Shown one piece after another: positions 1-7,917 of a stretch of 64,000 bases of DNA. This DNA is from Litoribacter populi (GTDB lineage: Bacteria > Bacteroidota > Bacteroidia > Cytophagales > Cyclobacteriaceae), in assembly GCF_007483685.1 (NCBI RefSeq), contig NZ_VMKN01000001.1:2096393-2160392 (forward strand), written 5' to 3'. The notes below the pieces were generated by a model that saw only the letters and a program-made list of their open reading frames with translations, had not been told where the DNA came from and did no database searches. Both the position numbers and the translations under genes were made by a program. How positions within the stretch are numbered: the first letter of the stretch is position 1; each line of letters opens with the position of its first letter.

Positions 1-1
1 C

Positions 2-256
2 TTCAACACCTTCACTCCGGACAATGATGGGGTGAATGACACTTGGGGAGTTCCTGCACTGAAAGCTGTTAAAGATGTGAGGATAACCATCTTTGATAGA
101 TCAGGCAAACAGGTGTTCCAGACTCAGGATCCAAACGAGTACTGGGATGGTAAACATCAGGGTAGAGACCTTCCGGTTGGCGCTTACTTCTTCGTGATCG
201 AAAGAGGTCGCAACGGTGACGTCAGAAGGGGTACACTGAACCTTTTGAGAAAGTAG
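2..256 (+). CDS. C-terminal end of a T9SS-sorted (type B, CHU_C) surface protein, 5' partial
   Basis: The reading frame is open from base 2, so the gene begins before the window. The visible 84 residues are a gliding-motility-type C-terminal domain: a 'FTPDNDGVND' opening, a central 'ITIFDRSGKQVF' strand, a 'WDGK...G..LPVGAYFF' segment and a basic end '..LNLLRK'. This domain is the type B sorting signal that sends large adhesins through the type IX secretion system to the cell surface. The PorP/SprF-family gene 67 bases downstream is the usual partner. What the missing N-terminal part does cannot be seen. An internal GTG at 32 is not the real start, because the domain already begins upstream of it. 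Confidence 0.9.
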   Translation, partial: FNTFTPDNDGVNDTWGVPALKAVKDVRITIFDRSGKQVFQTQDPNEYWDGKHQGRDLPVGAYFFVIERGRNGDVRRGTLNLLRK

Positions 257-323
257 AATACAATAAAGGGCAGATAGGTCTACCTATCAGCCCTAATTTT
301 TAAAAGATTTAAATAACAGAGTT

Positions 324-1280
324 ATGAATAGAGTTTTTTTCTTTAGTCTGTTTTTGATCATGTGCTTTGTAAAGGAAAACTCAATAGCACAGTCGCGGAA
401 ACACATCAGCCAGTTTAGCTTTTTTCAAAGTTATTATAACCCAGGGTTGACAGGTTATGAGGGAAGTACCTTGAGAGGGTTTGTGCGTAATCAATGGGGA
501 GGTTTTCAGGGGGCACCTAAGACTATGTTTTTTAGTGGGGAGTTTGATTTTGCCGAACTTGCTGGAAATCATAATGCGGCCCTGACTGGTAAAAACGCAG
601 CTAGTGTTAACCTCTTATATGACAGTTATGGTGCTTTCAATGAAACCGAATTGATGCTCGGTTACGCCACAAGAATACGGTTGTCCCATGAACATAATTT
701 AAGATTAGGGGCGGGAGTCAATTATATGAATGTGAGGCTGGACGGAACTGCTCTCAGTACGGAACAACAGAGTGATGAAACCTTGGTTGGGTATCTGGGG
801 AGTTTTGCTGATATGCAAATACTTGATTTTAACATTGGAATTGCGCTAACCCATGAAAATTATTATTTGTCCTATGGAATGCACAATGTCAATAGAGGTC
901 GGTTTTCGCAAGGTGACAACTTCATGGATGGCAGGCCTGTCAGTTATATAGTGCAGGCTGGATTCAGGGGAAAATTGAGTGAGAATATAGGCTTAATTGG
1001 GAATGCGTTCTTTAGGGAGCAAGAAGGGGTTCCTTACAATTTAGAGGCAAATGCTAAGGCTTTGTTTATGAACAAACTGTGGCTGGGGGTGGGGCACCGT
1101 CTGAATTATGCCCACAATTTTCAAACGGGATTTGTGATGCAAAATTTAAGACTTGGATATGTTTATGAATTGCCGGTTAACAGGAGTTTTATGATGGGTG
1201 GGACTATTCATGAGTTTATGGTGATTTTTCATTTATTTGAAGGAAAGGATTTGTCTGGAAGACAAATCTCAATATGGTGA
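324..1280 (+). CDS. PorP/SprF family type IX secretion system membrane protein
   Basis: 318 residues with a signal peptide ending near 'NSIAQ' and the family N-terminal pattern 'SQFSFFQSYYNPGLTG', followed by repeated amphipathic beta-strands typical of an outer-membrane barrel. PorP/SprF proteins act with T9SS type B adhesins, tethering or exporting them at the cell surface. It follows the C-terminal end of such an adhesin by 67 bases, so the pair is probably one operon. A second adhesin-PorP pair lies at 20709-22807. The first ATG is followed by a clear signal peptide, which supports the start. Confidence 0.88.
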   Translation: MNRVFFFSLFLIMCFVKENSIAQSRKHISQFSFFQSYYNPGLTGYEGSTLRGFVRNQWGGFQGAPKTMFFSGEFDFAELAGNHNAALTGKNAASVNLLYDSYGAFNETELMLGYATRIRLSHEHNLRLGAGVNYMNVRLDGTALSTEQQSDETLVGYLGSFADMQILDFNIGIALTHENYYLSYGMHNVNRGRFSQGDNFMDGRPVSYIVQAGFRGKLSENIGLIGNAFFREQEGVPYNLEANAKALFMNKLWLGVGHRLNYAHNFQTGFVMQNLRLGYVYELPVNRSFMMGGTIHEFMVIFHLFEGKDLSGRQISIW

Positions 1281-1312
1281 TTACTTTCAATTTGTGTCTT
1301 ACTGAATTAGAT

Positions 1313-1344
1313 AAAGCTACTCATTTGATTGGGTAGCTTTTTTT
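1313..1344 (+). terminator. Rho-independent terminator after PorP/SprF gene
   Basis: An eight-base stem (AAAGCTAC / GTAGCTTT) with a 12-base loop is followed by a run of T. It closes the adhesin-PorP operon. Confidence 0.7.
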
Positions 1345-1404
1345 ATTGATCGTTGTAGGTTTCATTTTAAATTGATTAGTTATTTTTACATAAAATTGTT
1401 CGAA

Positions 1405-2835
1405 ATGAAATATATATTAAAAACACTTCCTCTTCTTATTTTTCTTTTGGCCTCTTGTGCCAAGAATCCGGTTACAGGTAAAAGAAACTTTGTGCTTATT
1501 TCCGAGAATCAGGAAATAGCCATGGGGAGGGAGTACGATCCTCAGATAGTCCAGTCATATGGTCTTTATGAGGATGAAAAAATTCAGGCATTTATAGAAG
1601 AAAAGGGCCAGGAAATGGCTGCTATTTCCCATCGGAGCAATTTGGAATACGAATTTAAAATTTTGGATTCGCCAATATTAAATGCCTTTGCTGTGCCTGG
1701 GGGGTATGTTTATTTTACAAGAGGAATTATGGCTCATTTTAATAATGAGGCTGAATTTGCAGGGGTGTTAGGGCATGAGATTGGGCATATAACGGCGCGA
1801 CACTCGGTTAGGCAGCAGTCAAAAGGGATTTTAGCGCAAGTAGGGATGTTGGCAGGTTTGATTGCAAAACCTGAGCTTGCCCAGTTTCTAGATCCAGCCA
1901 GTCAGGCGTTAGGGATACTGTTTTTAAAATATGGTAGAGACGCCGAACGGGAGTCTGATGAGCTGGGTGTAATTTATTCCACTCAGGTGGGCTATGATGC
2001 AAGGGAGATGGCTGGATTTTTCCAGACTTTAGAAAGGCAACAGGAAGGGGCAGGAGCCGCACCTTTACCTGATTTTCTTTCCACCCACCCTTCTCCTGCT
2101 GATAGAAACAAAAGGGTAGGACAGTTGGCTCAGGAATGGCAGCAAAAGGAAAATCTGAAAGATCCTAAAATTAATAGGGACGCTTATTTGAGCATGATAG
2201 AGGGTATGGTCTATGGAGAGGACCCTCGGCAGGGGTTTTTGGAAGATCGAATATTTTACCATCCAGATCTAAAATTCAGATTTGAAACTCCGGCCAATTG
2301 GAATTACCAAAACACTCCTCAACAAGTGCAATTGGCACCAAAGGAAGGAAATGCGATCATCCTGCTCACCTTGGTTTCTGGCAAGAATCCCCAAGAAGCG
2401 GCTGCAACTGCAATTGAACAGTATAAGTTGACTTCTACCCAAACGGAAAACAGAAGGATCAATGGCCTTGATGCCACTGTAGTGGAAGGAGTGCAGCAGC
2501 AGGAAGGAAATCAGATCCGTGTTCAGTTAGCCGTTATTTCTCACGAAGGGCAAATCTACAGTTTGTTGGGTGCTGCAGGTGAGCAGGATTTTAAAGGGTA
2601 CCGAATGGCTATAGAGCAGACTCTTTATAGTTTTTCAGAATTGAAAGATCAGGGTAAGCTGGCCAGAAAACCACTTAGGATTGCCTTGCAAAGGACTAAT
2701 AGAACAATAAAGTTAAGAGATTTTTTAACCCAGAATGGAGTAGAGGCGGACGCTATGGAAAGTATTGGAGTACTGAATGGGATGGATCTGGATCAAGAAG
2801 TTTCAAGTGGGACGACAATAAAGCTTGTCAAATAA
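1405..2835 (+). CDS. M48 family metalloprotease, lipoprotein
   Basis: The ATG at 1405 gives a lipoprotein signal 'LLIFLLASC' with Cys at residue 18; the TTG further upstream would add a non-signal extension. The zinc motif HEIGH is at residues 124-128, and a third ligand is likely the Glu in 'DAERESDELG' about 60 residues later. The N-terminal half matches BepA/LoiP-like M48 proteases that clear misfolded outer-membrane proteins. The C-terminal half (about residues 290-476) holds a second domain, ending in a LysM-like stretch that may bind peptidoglycan. The gene appears monocistronic. No close functional partner is next to it. Confidence 0.9.
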   Translation: MKYILKTLPLLIFLLASCAKNPVTGKRNFVLISENQEIAMGREYDPQIVQSYGLYEDEKIQAFIEEKGQEMAAISHRSNLEYEFKILDSPILNAFAVPGGYVYFTRGIMAHFNNEAEFAGVLGHEIGHITARHSVRQQSKGILAQVGMLAGLIAKPELAQFLDPASQALGILFLKYGRDAERESDELGVIYSTQVGYDAREMAGFFQTLERQQEGAGAAPLPDFLSTHPSPADRNKRVGQLAQEWQQKENLKDPKINRDAYLSMIEGMVYGEDPRQGFLEDRIFYHPDLKFRFETPANWNYQNTPQQVQLAPKEGNAIILLTLVSGKNPQEAAATAIEQYKLTSTQTENRRINGLDATVVEGVQQQEGNQIRVQLAVISHEGQIYSLLGAAGEQDFKGYRMAIEQTLYSFSELKDQGKLARKPLRIALQRTNRTIKLRDFLTQNGVEADAMESIGVLNGMDLDQEVSSGTTIKLVK

Positions 2836-3039
2836 TAAACGGAAATTTAGGCCTTCTTAAATTTTGACTGGTTCAGTTGGGTTCAATGGATGTTATGGGG
2901 AATAAAGTATAGAAATGTATTTTATAATAAAAATTATGATTTAGATTTACCAAAACTTTCCAAATAATAATTTTTTTTGCTATTTTAAAAGTCCTTTTCA
3001 AGAAATACATTTTATCAGATTCTTTAAACGAAAATATAA

Positions 3040-3561
3040 GTGGAAGGATTTACACCATATTATCTGATTTTTGCAACTCTAATTTGGGGTGTGGTGGGTT
3101 TTTACATATTATATGTAAGCAAAAAAATCTATTTTCCTAAAGCATTTAAGCGGGTTAAATCCAGAAATTCTGACAATGAATACTTTTCTGATTTAAAGCA
3201 GATATCTTTAAAAAACAAATATGGTAGGAAAATACATTCCATCATGGGTGCTCAGTTATCTAATCCAAACTTCACCTCGGATCACCTTGCAAGAGAGTTG
3301 AGGTGCTCACCTACCGAACTGCATTCTATTATTACCAAGTTGATGCATCAATCCCCAGATGATTATATAGTGTCCAGTCGCATGAAAAAGGCTGCTTTTT
3401 TATTAAAGTACAATTTTGGGAATATTGAGGAAATTTCCAGGCAAGTCGGGTTTAGGGAAATGGATGATTTTGGAAAGCAATTTAAAAAGTATTTTGGATT
3501 GCCTCCACAGGAATATTTGAAATTTTATAAAGATTCAGGCCGAGACCTTATAGAGGTCTAG
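3040..3561 (+). CDS. Membrane-anchored AraC-family helix-turn-helix protein
   Basis: 173 residues. The last 100 form a two-HTH AraC domain ('FTSDHLARELRCSPTELHSI' and a later 'IEEISRQVGF' recognition region). The first 30 residues are one hydrophobic membrane segment ('LIFATLIWGVVGFYILYV') followed by basic residues, so the DNA-binding part would face the cytoplasm. The start is GTG directly after an in-frame TAA at 3037-3039. The next ATG (residue 68) would delete the membrane segment. There is no sensor domain between membrane and HTH, so it may be a shortened relative of membrane-bound AraC regulators with large periplasmic sensors. Target unknown. Confidence 0.75.
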   Translation: MEGFTPYYLIFATLIWGVVGFYILYVSKKIYFPKAFKRVKSRNSDNEYFSDLKQISLKNKYGRKIHSIMGAQLSNPNFTSDHLARELRCSPTELHSIITKLMHQSPDDYIVSSRMKKAAFLLKYNFGNIEEISRQVGFREMDDFGKQFKKYFGLPPQEYLKFYKDSGRDLIEV

Positions 3562-3582
3562 GTTTTTTTACTCAAAACTTCA

Positions 3583-3609
3583 AGGGCACCGATACGTGCC
3601 CTTTTTTTA
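3583..3609 (+). terminator. Rho-independent terminator after AraC-type gene
   Basis: Perfect seven-base stem AGGGCAC / GTGCCCT with a six-base loop, followed by seven T. Confidence 0.8.
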
Positions 3610-3780
3610 TATGTGCCCTTGTGTTAGTCCTATAATTTGGGCATAATGATAACAATTCTATTTTTAAAAATAAAACTGATGTACAAAAATTAGGGTTATA
3701 TAACTATTACATGATAGTTTATTGTAAAATTTATCTTATCTTTATGAGACTAAACCGCAAACATACCATACACAATTCCT

Positions 3781-5175
3781 ATGAGTAAAATTTTGATAAT
3801 AGATGATGAGTTATCTACCTGTAACCTTTTGGATAAATTTTTAACGAAAAAAGGGTATAAAGTAAGTATTTCAACGCAGGGAAAACACGCCATAAGCCAA
3901 CTAAAAGAAGAGAAATTTGATCTGGTAATCTGTGATTATCGGCTTGGAGACATGGATGGGTCCCAGGTATTTGAAGAAATAAAGGTACTTGCTCCGGAAA
4001 CCGTTGTAGTGTTTATAACTGGTTATGTGAATTTGAGAGTAGCTGTAGAGTTGATCAAAGGTGGTGCATATCACTATCTTGCCAAGCCTTTAAATCCCGA
4101 TGAGCTAATCTCAGTGATTGAGCATGGACTTTCCCAAGAGAATTCCAGAACTACTAATGGAGAGTTGACTCGGATGTCCCAAAAATCTGTGACTATGCCT
4201 GATTACGTATACGGAGACAGTGAGGCATCTAAGAAAATGATTCAGCATGTAAAATTGGTTGGTCCAACCAATTATACCGTGATCATAGAAGGAGAGACTG
4301 GTACGGGAAAAGAAAGCTTAGCTCGCTTAATTCACATGGAAAGCTCAAGACGTGATAAACCATTCATGGCTATCGATTGTGGAAGTCTATCTAAAGAAAT
4401 TGCAGCAAGTGAACTTTTTGGTCATGAAAAAGGGGCCTTTACTGGGGCTACCTGTGCTAAGACGGGAGTGTTTGAAATGGCTGATGGAGGTACAGTATTT
4501 TTGGATGAGATAGCAAACCTATCTTTAGATATTCAGATGGCTTTGTTGAGAGCTTTGCAGGAGAAGTTGATCCGCCGGGTAGGTAGCTTGAAAGAAATTC
4601 CAATAGATGTTCGAATTATTGTTGCTACTAATGAGGATTTATTCAACAAGTCCGGGGGAGCGATGTTTAGGGAAGACTTGTATTATAGACTAAATGAATT
4701 TACGCTACGAGTACCTCCCTTAAGGGAAAGGGTGCGTGATTTACCGATTTTTATAGATTACTTTTTGGAAAAAACCAGTCAGGAGCTAAATAAGGAAAAA
4801 CCAGTGCTCTCTGATGAAGTTTATCAATATTTCAAAAGATACAACTGGCCAGGAAATGTCAGAGAGCTTCGAAATCTTATCCGAAGAGCGTGTCTTTTGA
4901 GTAATTCTAATAATGTGATCGAAAAAGAGACCCTCCCTTTACATTTCATTCAGGCAATGCAGGAAAAGGAAAATGCTACAGATAATTATTTGAGTCAAAT
5001 TCACGAAGATAGTGTTGAGCCAGATCTGAAATCGACAGCTAAGATTGCAGAAAGTAAAAGAATAATGGAAGTGTTGAAAGAGGTGCATTATAATAAAACT
5101 AAGGCTGCCGAGATCTTGAACATCAATAGAAAAACCCTCTATAGTAAGCTTAGGATGTTGAATATTGAATATTAA
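3781..5175 (+). CDS. Sigma-54-dependent response regulator (REC-AAA+-HTH)
   Basis: 464 residues in NtrC order. The receiver domain (about 1-120) has acidic residues D8/D9 and phosphoacceptor D52 in 'CDYRLGDMDG'. The AAA+ domain has Walker A 'GETGTGKE' at 171-178 and the sigma-54 contact loop 'GAFTGA' at 218-223. The C-terminal Fis-type HTH ('NKTKAAEILNINRKTLYSKL') binds DNA. Phosphorylation would let it remodel sigma-54 polymerase. No histidine kinase gene is adjacent, so it is an orphan. A strong terminator follows. Confidence 0.93.
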   Translation: MSKILIIDDELSTCNLLDKFLTKKGYKVSISTQGKHAISQLKEEKFDLVICDYRLGDMDGSQVFEEIKVLAPETVVVFITGYVNLRVAVELIKGGAYHYLAKPLNPDELISVIEHGLSQENSRTTNGELTRMSQKSVTMPDYVYGDSEASKKMIQHVKLVGPTNYTVIIEGETGTGKESLARLIHMESSRRDKPFMAIDCGSLSKEIAASELFGHEKGAFTGATCAKTGVFEMADGGTVFLDEIANLSLDIQMALLRALQEKLIRRVGSLKEIPIDVRIIVATNEDLFNKSGGAMFREDLYYRLNEFTLRVPPLRERVRDLPIFIDYFLEKTSQELNKEKPVLSDEVYQYFKRYNWPGNVRELRNLIRRACLLSNSNNVIEKETLPLHFIQAMQEKENATDNYLSQIHEDSVEPDLKSTAKIAESKRIMEVLKEVHYNKTKAAEILNINRKTLYSKLRMLNIEY

Positions 5176-5190
5176 TATTTTAGGAGAAAC

Positions 5191-5241
5191 GTCTTCTTAA
5201 ACAAAAAGCCTTCAGATGAAGGCTTTTTTGTTTAAGAAGAC
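5191..5241 (+). terminator. Very long hairpin terminator, active in both directions
   Basis: GTCTTCTTAAACAAAAAG... pairs with its inverted copy ending ...TTTGTTTAAGAAGAC: a stem of about 23 bp with one bulged T, loop AGAT. The inner CCTTC/GAAGG core with flanking A and T runs is a normal terminator; the outer arms extend it well beyond the usual length. Confidence 0.75.
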
Positions 5242-5593
5242 TGCCCAGCAAAAAAATGTAGGTAAAAAAATCTCAATCCCAATTCGCTGATTAAAGGGCA
5301 ATATTTTGTAAGCGAATGAAAAATGATATTAAAAAGCATCTGATCAGGTTCCCAGCTTCCTTCACAGATAATATACTATTAACCAAAACCATTCCAAAAT
5401 CTTTTTATAGGTAAACATTTATCTAAAAAACTTTAAAATACCGCCATGGAAACCTTGTTTATATTAATTTAAAGGTTGAAAATATAATTATTCATAGTTT
5501 TTTATAATGATTTGAGGCTCGGCTCCAATCAATATTATAGCCATTTTTTAATTATAATTCCAAAGTCTTCTATTGGATATTAATACTTTGGAA
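5242..5593. other. AT-rich intergenic stretch without a recognisable gene
   Basis: About 350 bases between the long terminator and the promoter-like element upstream of the small ORF at 5636. I see no ORF with coding character, no tRNA and no convincing hairpin. Confidence 0.5.
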
Positions 5594-5601
5594 TAATTTT
5601 G
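5573..5601 (+). promoter_or_regulatory. Possible Bacteroidota-type promoter
   Basis: TAATTTTG at 5594-5601 matches the -7 consensus TAnnTTTG exactly. A partial -33 element (TTGG at 5573) lies at about the right distance. It would serve the small ORF and the SDR gene downstream. Confidence 0.4.
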
Positions 5602-5635
5602 GTATGAATATTCAAATAAAAAATTGTTTAAAATT

Positions 5636-5776
5636 ATGGAAAAATCAAGCCAACCTTTTAATACCACAGAAACCATGTCACAGGACCTTTCAAACACTTC
5701 GAAAAAGAAAAGACAAAGAATAATTAGAAAATCCGAAGTAACAGTGCATCAATGGACCTTTAGTACTGAAAAATAG
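5636..5776 (+). CDS. Small basic protein of 46 residues, unknown function
   Basis: ATG at 5636 and TAG at 5774-5776. The peptide has a Ser/Thr-rich start (MEKSSQPFNTTETM), a basic centre (KKKRQRIIRK) and ends HQWTFSTEK. No signal peptide or membrane segment. It sits just downstream of a TAnnTTTG promoter-like element and ends 7 bases before the SDR start, so it would be the first cistron of that operon. I do not recognise it. It could be a small stress-operon protein or a leader peptide. Confidence 0.5.
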   Translation: MEKSSQPFNTTETMSQDLSNTSKKKRQRIIRKSEVTVHQWTFSTEK

Positions 5777-5783
5777 ATATTCC

Positions 5784-6638
5784 ATGGCGAAAAACCAAAC
5801 CAAACCAGCCCAATCCCAATCAACCCAACCTGGAAAGGAAGATGATATGAACCCTGAACCTCAGGTAGGCAAGGGAAATGTAGTAGTTCAAAAGCTAAAA
5901 GGAAAAGTAGCTCTTATCACTGGCGGTGACAGCGGAATTGGGAGGGCAGTCGCCGTGGCGTTTGCCCAACATGGTGCAAATGTGGTCATTTCCTATCTTA
6001 ATGAGGAGAAGGACGCCCGAGAGACTTTGCAACTGGTAGAAAATCACGGGCAAAAAGCTATTTTAATTGGAGGGGATGTGCGAAGTGCGGATCATTGCCG
6101 AAAATTAGTAAATCAAACTGTAGCTGAATTTGGACAGTTGGATATTTTGGTCAACAATGCCGCAAAACAATTTCCTCAAGAAAACTTTGAAGATATTAGT
6201 GAGAAGCAACTCGTTGAGACATTTGAAACCAACATTTTTTCTATTTTTTATGTAACTAAAGCAGCTCTACCTCATCTGAGAAAAGGAAGTAGTATTATCA
6301 ATACCTCATCCGTCACTGCATACCGAGGAAGTCATCACCTCATTGATTATGCTTCTACTAAGGGAGCAATTGTATCTTTTACCCGTTCCCTCTCCAAAAA
6401 TTTAGCTTCCAAAGGAATTAGGGTCAATGGTGTGGCCCCTGGCCCAATTTGGACACCACTTATACCTGCTACTTTTCCTGAAGAGCATGTAGATAATTTT
6501 GGTAAGGATGTGCCTTTGGGCCGGCCTGGAGAACCTGCAGAAGTGGCGCCAAGCTATGTGTTTTTGGCCTCAGATGATTCTAGCTATATGACAGGTCAGT
6601 TTCTTCATCCTAATGGTGGGGAAATTATTAATACTTAA
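5784..6638 (+). CDS. SDR family oxidoreductase, stress-type
   Basis: 284 residues. A roughly 38-residue polar N-terminal extension rich in Gln, Pro and Lys precedes a classical Rossmann short-chain dehydrogenase: cofactor motif TGGDSGIG at 46-53, NNAA at 124-127, catalytic Ser about 175, Tyr189 and Lys193. The extension is characteristic of the YghA/YdaD-like branch; B. subtilis YdaD belongs to the general stress regulon. The substrate is unknown. The gene lies between two small charged-protein genes, probably in one transcript with the hydrolase at 6952. Confidence 0.88.
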   Translation: MAKNQTKPAQSQSTQPGKEDDMNPEPQVGKGNVVVQKLKGKVALITGGDSGIGRAVAVAFAQHGANVVISYLNEEKDARETLQLVENHGQKAILIGGDVRSADHCRKLVNQTVAEFGQLDILVNNAAKQFPQENFEDISEKQLVETFETNIFSIFYVTKAALPHLRKGSSIINTSSVTAYRGSHHLIDYASTKGAIVSFTRSLSKNLASKGIRVNGVAPGPIWTPLIPATFPEEHVDNFGKDVPLGRPGEPAEVAPSYVFLASDDSSYMTGQFLHPNGGEIINT

Positions 6639-6672
6639 TTAAATACAATCAGCAACCATAACCCATGAAATC

Positions 6673-6948
6673 ATGATTAATTCGAATATTAATTTCAACC
6701 CATTTCTGCAAGCAATTCCATTTATATCACTTGGTTCGAATAACAAAGACGATAGAAAAGATTCCAAAGAAAACAGACCGCAAAGGGACGAGCATAAAAA
6801 GGATGAAGCCATTGAAGAATTTGTAGAACCAGACCCAAATGCCAAACCTAAGAAAAAGAAAAAGCCAGAAAAAGATGACAAAATGGGTAGAAGTAAGGAA
6901 GCTGAGGAGGGGCCTTCAGATGAAAGAGATAGATATATGAATGATTAA
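6673..6948 (+). CDS. Small, highly charged, probably disordered protein
   Basis: 91 residues: a hydrophobic start (about 5-22, 'NINFNPFLQAIPFISLG') and then an almost entirely charged tail with Lys runs and Glu/Asp clusters ('PKKKKKPEK'). It starts 34 bases after the SDR stop and ends 3 bases before the ATG of the next gene, so translation is probably coupled. No known domain recognised. The disordered charged tail resembles small stress-linked proteins, but that is only a resemblance. Confidence 0.6.
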   Translation: MINSNINFNPFLQAIPFISLGSNNKDDRKDSKENRPQRDEHKKDEAIEEFVEPDPNAKPKKKKKPEKDDKMGRSKEAEEGPSDERDRYMND

Positions 6949-6951
6949 GAT

Positions 6952-7881
6952 ATGAGCAATCAAGAAAAAGTCCATGACCTTACGCTAACCCGCATACTTG
7001 GCAAGTACCCTGAAATACCCGTTGGGGGACCTACTTTACTGGTCAGCGCGGGGGTTCATGGAAATGAACCGAGTGGAGTCATAGCCCTTAAAAAGGTATT
7101 TAATAAATTAGAAAAAGAAAAGCCTCAAATAAAAGGTCAAATAATTGGGGTTTGTGGAAATCTAAGAGCCCTAAAAGAGCAAGTTCGCCTGGTAGATCGG
7201 GATTTAAATAGAATTTGCACTCCTGATAATGTTTCAAGCATCGAAATGGGAGAGGAGTTGGATTTTCATGAGGCCAAAGAATTTCAAGAACTTCTCAAGG
7301 TTATCGAAGAAATTGAAGAAAATCCACTTTCTACTAGGCTGTTTTTCATGGACCTGCATACTACCTCATCACCTACTGTTCCTTACATAAGCGTAAATAA
7401 AGGTGAAGAGTGTTATAATTTTGCGATGAAATTCCCTCTTCCTGTAGCGAAAGGGATAGAGAAATATATTCCAGGACACTTTGATCATTATCTAACTTTA
7501 CTTGGACATGTGGGTTTCACAGTTGAGGCAGGTCAACATGAGGCTCCGGAATCTGTTGAGTATCACGAAGCGATGGTTTTACTAGGATTAGTTAATACTG
7601 GTTTAATTAAGGAAAAGGAGCTGAATGATTTTCAGGTTTATTTTGATAAACTGAAAGAAACCTTTGGGGGAGATGAGGGGTATGAAGTAGTACATCGACA
7701 CCATATCGAAGTTGGTGATGACTTTAAGATGGAGCCTGGATATTCGAACTTTAAGGAAGTGAAAAAGGGAGAGCTTTTGGCTTACTCCAATGATGAGCCG
7801 GTCTACTCAACCATGGATGGTAGGATATTTCTCCCCCTCTATCAAAGTCAGGGGAGCGATGGGTTTTTCATCGTGAGATAA
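6952..7881 (+). CDS. Succinylglutamate desuccinylase/aspartoacylase family hydrolase
   Basis: 309 residues with the M14-like zinc signature: HGNE at 36-39 (His and Glu ligands), 'DLHTT' at about 129 (His ligand) and a catalytic-Glu region 'TVEAGQHEAP' near 194-203. Family members cut N-acyl amino acids such as N-acetylaspartate or N-succinylglutamate. No arginine-succinyltransferase pathway genes are near, so that substrate is unlikely. It converges on an ATP-grasp ligase gene and a DUF1704 peptidase gene, a grouping that suggests making and cutting an amide-linked metabolite or peptide tag. Confidence 0.85.
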   Translation: MSNQEKVHDLTLTRILGKYPEIPVGGPTLLVSAGVHGNEPSGVIALKKVFNKLEKEKPQIKGQIIGVCGNLRALKEQVRLVDRDLNRICTPDNVSSIEMGEELDFHEAKEFQELLKVIEEIEENPLSTRLFFMDLHTTSSPTVPYISVNKGEECYNFAMKFPLPVAKGIEKYIPGHFDHYLTLLGHVGFTVEAGQHEAPESVEYHEAMVLLGLVNTGLIKEKELNDFQVYFDKLKETFGGDEGYEVVHRHHIEVGDDFKMEPGYSNFKEVKKGELLAYSNDEPVYSTMDGRIFLPLYQSQGSDGFFIVR

Positions 7882-7914
7882 AAAGAAAGACCGGAAATTT
7901 TCCGGCCTTTCTTT
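7882..7914. terminator. Bidirectional terminator between convergent operons
   Basis: The stem AAAGAAAGACCGGA / TCCGGCCTTTCTTT (one G-T pair) with a short AT loop has A and T runs on both sides, so it can end both the hydrolase gene and the ATP-grasp gene. Confidence 0.8.
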
Positions 7915-7917
7915 GTA

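Noticed and set aside
6952-7881. AstE of the arginine succinyltransferase pathway
   Set aside because: No astA, astB, astC or astD gene is near, and the family is broad; a specific symbol is not supported.
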